Assembly (NCBI GenBank): GCA_934486635.1
Contig: CAKSPZ010000005.1
Coordinates: forward strand, 1 to 56,321
Length of the DNA stretch: 56,321 nt
Origin: an uncultured Eubacteriales bacterium
Lineage (GTDB): Bacteria > Bacillota > Clostridia > Oscillospirales > Acutalibacteraceae
Reading direction: 5' to 3'
Part shown: positions 54,102 to 56,321 of the stretch, piece by piece
How positions within the stretch are numbered: position 1 is the first letter of the stretch
Layout of the letters: each line of letters opens with the position of its first letter
Translations under genes and position numbers: made by a program
The notes under the pieces: generated by a model
Seen by the model: only the letters and a program-made list of their open reading frames with translations
Told to the model about the DNA's origin: nothing
Database searches by the model: none

Positions 54102-55136
54102 CTAAATATGATTAGCACAGTTTTCAATTAAAATTAATTTTTTTCTCGTGATATTATCTAATTTTAAAATGTTATCATTATTAAAAACATCTGTACTTAA
54201 AATATCCATTAACTGCTTACAAAAGTCTCCTCTTTTGTCGGTATTAATCTTAGGATAAAAACCAAATTTTTTTACAACATATTCTAAAATCAACTTTTCA
54301 TTTCCTTTAATATAATTAAATTTTCTCCAATCTTCACATGTATATCTAAATAGGTCTATAAAAAGCTGATATCTAATGTTTTTATCTTCCCATTTGGTAT
54401 TTGAAATACTTGTTTTCACACCTTTCCTCCAATGATAAAATTTATTTGGAATAAATGTAATTCTTTTTGCTACAGGAAAAACTCTAAAATTAAATACTGT
54501 ATCAAGACCTATTTTTCCTTCTCTAAATTTTATCATGTTATTGTTTAACATAGATTTTCTATAAATTTTATTCCATACTTGTAGTCTTGCACCGTTATTT
54601 TTAAGTAACGCATAAATTGAATTATCTTCATATGTAATATTAGGTGTAGTAAGCTCTTTATCAGCCCATGTCTCTTCTACCTGAAAAGTCTTACCTCCAA
54701 ATACCACAATATCTGAATTTTTTTGTTTTGCTGTGTTATAGCTAATTTCATAAGTTTCTTTTTCTATATAATCATCTGCATCTACAAAACCAATATATTC
54801 TCCATTCGCTAGTTCCAAACCTTTGTTTCTCGCTACATACGCACCTTTATTTTCCTTTTGTTCTATTATTTTTATTCTGTTATCTATTTTCGCATATTTC
54901 TTTAAAATAGCAAGTGAATTGTCTGTTGAACAATCATTTATACATATAATTTCTATATCTTTTAAAGTCTGATTAAGTATGCTGTCAATGCTTTTCTCTA
55001 AGTAGTTTTCAGCATTATAAATTGGTATTATAATAGAAACTTTTGGTTGAATTGAATGAGCAAAAGTTTTCATATTAAAAGGAAAACATAAAAAAATTAA
55101 AATCAAAAATATAATTGAAACAAACTTTTTTATCAT
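54102..55136 (-). CDS. GT2 family glycosyltransferase with export signal
   Basis: A 344-residue GT2 enzyme. After a hydrophobic export signal (residues 1-26, ending TFA before HSIQPK), the GT-A core begins VSIIIPIYNAENYLEKSIDS, with ICINDCSTDN (nucleotide binding) and DADD at 119-122 (metal binding). GT2 enzymes with this form add sugars to polysaccharide or protein acceptors. It is the first gene of the leftward cassette, 24 nt before the first GT8 gene. A soluble exported GT2 enzyme is unusual, because nucleotide sugars are cytoplasmic. Confidence 0.83.
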   Translation of the reverse strand: MIKKFVSIIFLILIFLCFPFNMKTFAHSIQPKVSIIIPIYNAENYLEKSIDSILNQTLKDIEIICINDCSTDNSLAILKKYAKIDNRIKIIEQKENKGAYVARNKGLELANGEYIGFVDADDYIEKETYEISYNTAKQKNSDIVVFGGKTFQVEETWADKELTTPNITYEDNSIYALLKNNGARLQVWNKIYRKSMLNNNMIKFREGKIGLDTVFNFRVFPVAKRITFIPNKFYHWRKGVKTSISNTKWEDKNIRYQLFIDLFRYTCEDWRKFNYIKGNEKLILEYVVKKFGFYPKINTDKRGDFCKQLMDILSTDVFNNDNILKLDNITRKKLILIENCANHI

Positions 55137-56321
55137 TTATTACAACATCCCTTTTTATTATAAATTAATTTTCTTATTTTTATAAATTTATTATATATTA
55201 AAACTCACTTAGATTCAATCATTATATAAATTTTCTATATTATAAACCTTTAAAAATATTTTTAATAAATAAAAAATATTGATTCTAACATAATGCCATA
55301 GCTTATTATATAATTAAAACTTAAAATCATCAAACATGTCAGAAATAAACTTTTATTGGCTCTTTTAAATAACCAATTGTCAAAAAAGGGATAATATATT
55401 TATATTTATAAAAACAGGTATCTAATTTAACAGAGATTAGTATCCTTATATATTATTTTGCACCGCTATGATAAAATAGGTCTATTTTAACCAATTAAAA
55501 CTTCTTAATCCTGGTTTAGGTTATATAGTAATAATAATTTAAATATTTCGCAGTAAATTTTATTTTTTAAAGAATTAAATGTTTCATGAAAGAAAATAAA
55601 TAATATAATTCCTAACCCTGATTTTGATAGAAAAAAGCGTTAATACTTTGCAATGGTTATTAATCTTAAACTGTAATAGACTACATAAGTTAATAAAATA
55701 TTTAAAGGAAAAATTAATATAAGTTTTAAATAATTTGATACTTCAGAATTGAAGAAGCTTAAAAAAATATGCTCAAGAAGCTAAGAATTTATATTATAAC
55801 ACAAATAAATATAAAGAATACCTATCAAAGTCAGCAAAATACAGTAAAAATAATTGGACACAAATATACAAGAAAATTAATGAAAATTTTCCCAGTATAA
55901 TGTATAAAGGCGCAGATTCTCAAAAAACATTAATAAACACGGATATGGCTTATCTGATTTTATAAACAAATAAATTAAAATTTATTGTAAATAAAATTAG
56001 TATCACCAATAAATATCCCATATTACCTTTTATAAATTTTAATTGGAAGTTAAAAACTTTATTTGTGTTATCAGCCCCACAATCTAATTGGCATCTGTTA
56101 ATTGTAGTAATATAAACAAAATGTTTTCATAAAAAATTTAATGGAACCCTTTTAACTCCGATTCTCCCTTGTCTACCTTGAACTAACAATATTTTCGATT
56201 AAAGTCATTGTCGTGCAACGAGTTCAGTCTAACAATTTTCTGTGTTTTTTTATTTTGACATATAACACGTTATCGGAAATATTGTCGCGCTGTTCGCTTG
56301 AAACGCTTCTCATCGCTCTGT
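55137..56321. other. long AT-rich non-coding or decayed region
   Basis: About 1.2 kb without an intact gene. The left part (55137-55740) is very AT-rich, with stops in all frames. At 55753-55965 a 70-codon open stretch without a start codon has normal-looking coding composition (listed separately). The last 100 bases are richer in GC and contain TTGACA (56255-56260) with an AATATT/TATTGT -10 candidate about 17-19 nt on. On the minus strand they also contain a short open frame ending at 56224. This could be the start of a different transcription unit outside the window. Confidence 0.5.
55753..55965 (+). pseudogene. possible coding remnant, no start codon
   Basis: A 70-codon open stretch follows an in-frame TGA at 55750-55752 and ends in TAA. 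It reads as a Lys/Tyr/Asn-rich helical segment (KYAQEAKNLYYNTNKYKEYL, KNNWTQIYKKINENFP). No start codon or RBS is present. It is probably the decayed end of a gene; the family is not recognised. Confidence 0.35.

Overview
The window comes from a low-GC, Gram-positive bacterium, most likely a gut-type Clostridia (Oscillospirales-like). The grounds are the very AT-rich genes, strong AGGAGG-type ribosome binding sites, near-consensus SigA promoters, frequent TTG/GTG starts, an ECF vitamin transporter core, a Firmicutes-style L10 leader, a lipoprotein signal, and the M42, DUF1934, DUF5711 and PPK2 families. Assignment below class level is inference.

Layout. (1) 1-436: N-terminal part of a secreted protein running off the left edge, then a 425-bp dyad-rich gap. 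(2) 862-7118, + strand: murD, a 111-bp cloverleaf-shaped palindromic element, two tandem M42 aminopeptidases, a PLP enzyme of the methionine gamma-lyase/aluminium-resistance family, a CPBP protease and tadA. (3) 7191-8307, - strand: a small membrane protein and six tRNA genes (Gly, Arg, His, Gln, Lys, Lys), with the Lys gene and its terminator duplicated in tandem. (4) 8519-30941, - strand: a short double-glycine-leader peptide with a zinc ribbon, then housekeeping operons: cvpA-pgsA-Clp ATPase; ecfA1-ecfA2-ecfT-truA-DUF5711; ruvCAB-glmM-methyltransferase; PAP2; PPK2; alaS-(second cloverleaf element)-HIT-comEC-holA; and an S1-domain protein. (5) 31088-38291: a cyclophilin lipoprotein with two small membrane proteins (+), then the ribosomal/transcription cluster on - (rpmG-secE-nusG-rplK-rplA, a methyltransferase, rplJ-rplL behind an L10 leader, a NUDIX enzyme) and an uncharacterised protein. 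(6) 38451-45474: ddl-murI-DUF1934-argS (+), a lipid kinase (-), a dicarboxylate/amino-acid symporter (+) and two small genes. (7) 45580-56321, an accessory island: a 1629-residue leucine-rich-repeat protein that begins with a Nif11-type double-glycine leader, an orphan phage-type tail-fibre/BppU protein, three consecutive glycosyltransferases that each carry an export signal, and about 1.2 kb of decayed sequence.

The most unusual content is the export theme of the accessory genes. Two unrelated proteins 37 kb apart, a 77-residue zinc-ribbon peptide and a 1629-residue LRR giant, share nearly the same double-glycine cleavage motif (LSEENLSNVSGG and LTSEDLLNVAGG). This suggests one peptidase-containing ABC exporter, encoded elsewhere, serving both tiny and giant cargo. 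Next to the giant lie a tail-fibre-like adhesin and a three-gene cassette of glycosyltransferases predicted to act outside the cytoplasm. A surface or host-interaction system is a reasonable hypothesis but is inference. The two cloverleaf elements share an architecture (GC-rich outer stem enclosing three hairpins) but not a sequence, which is also worth following up.
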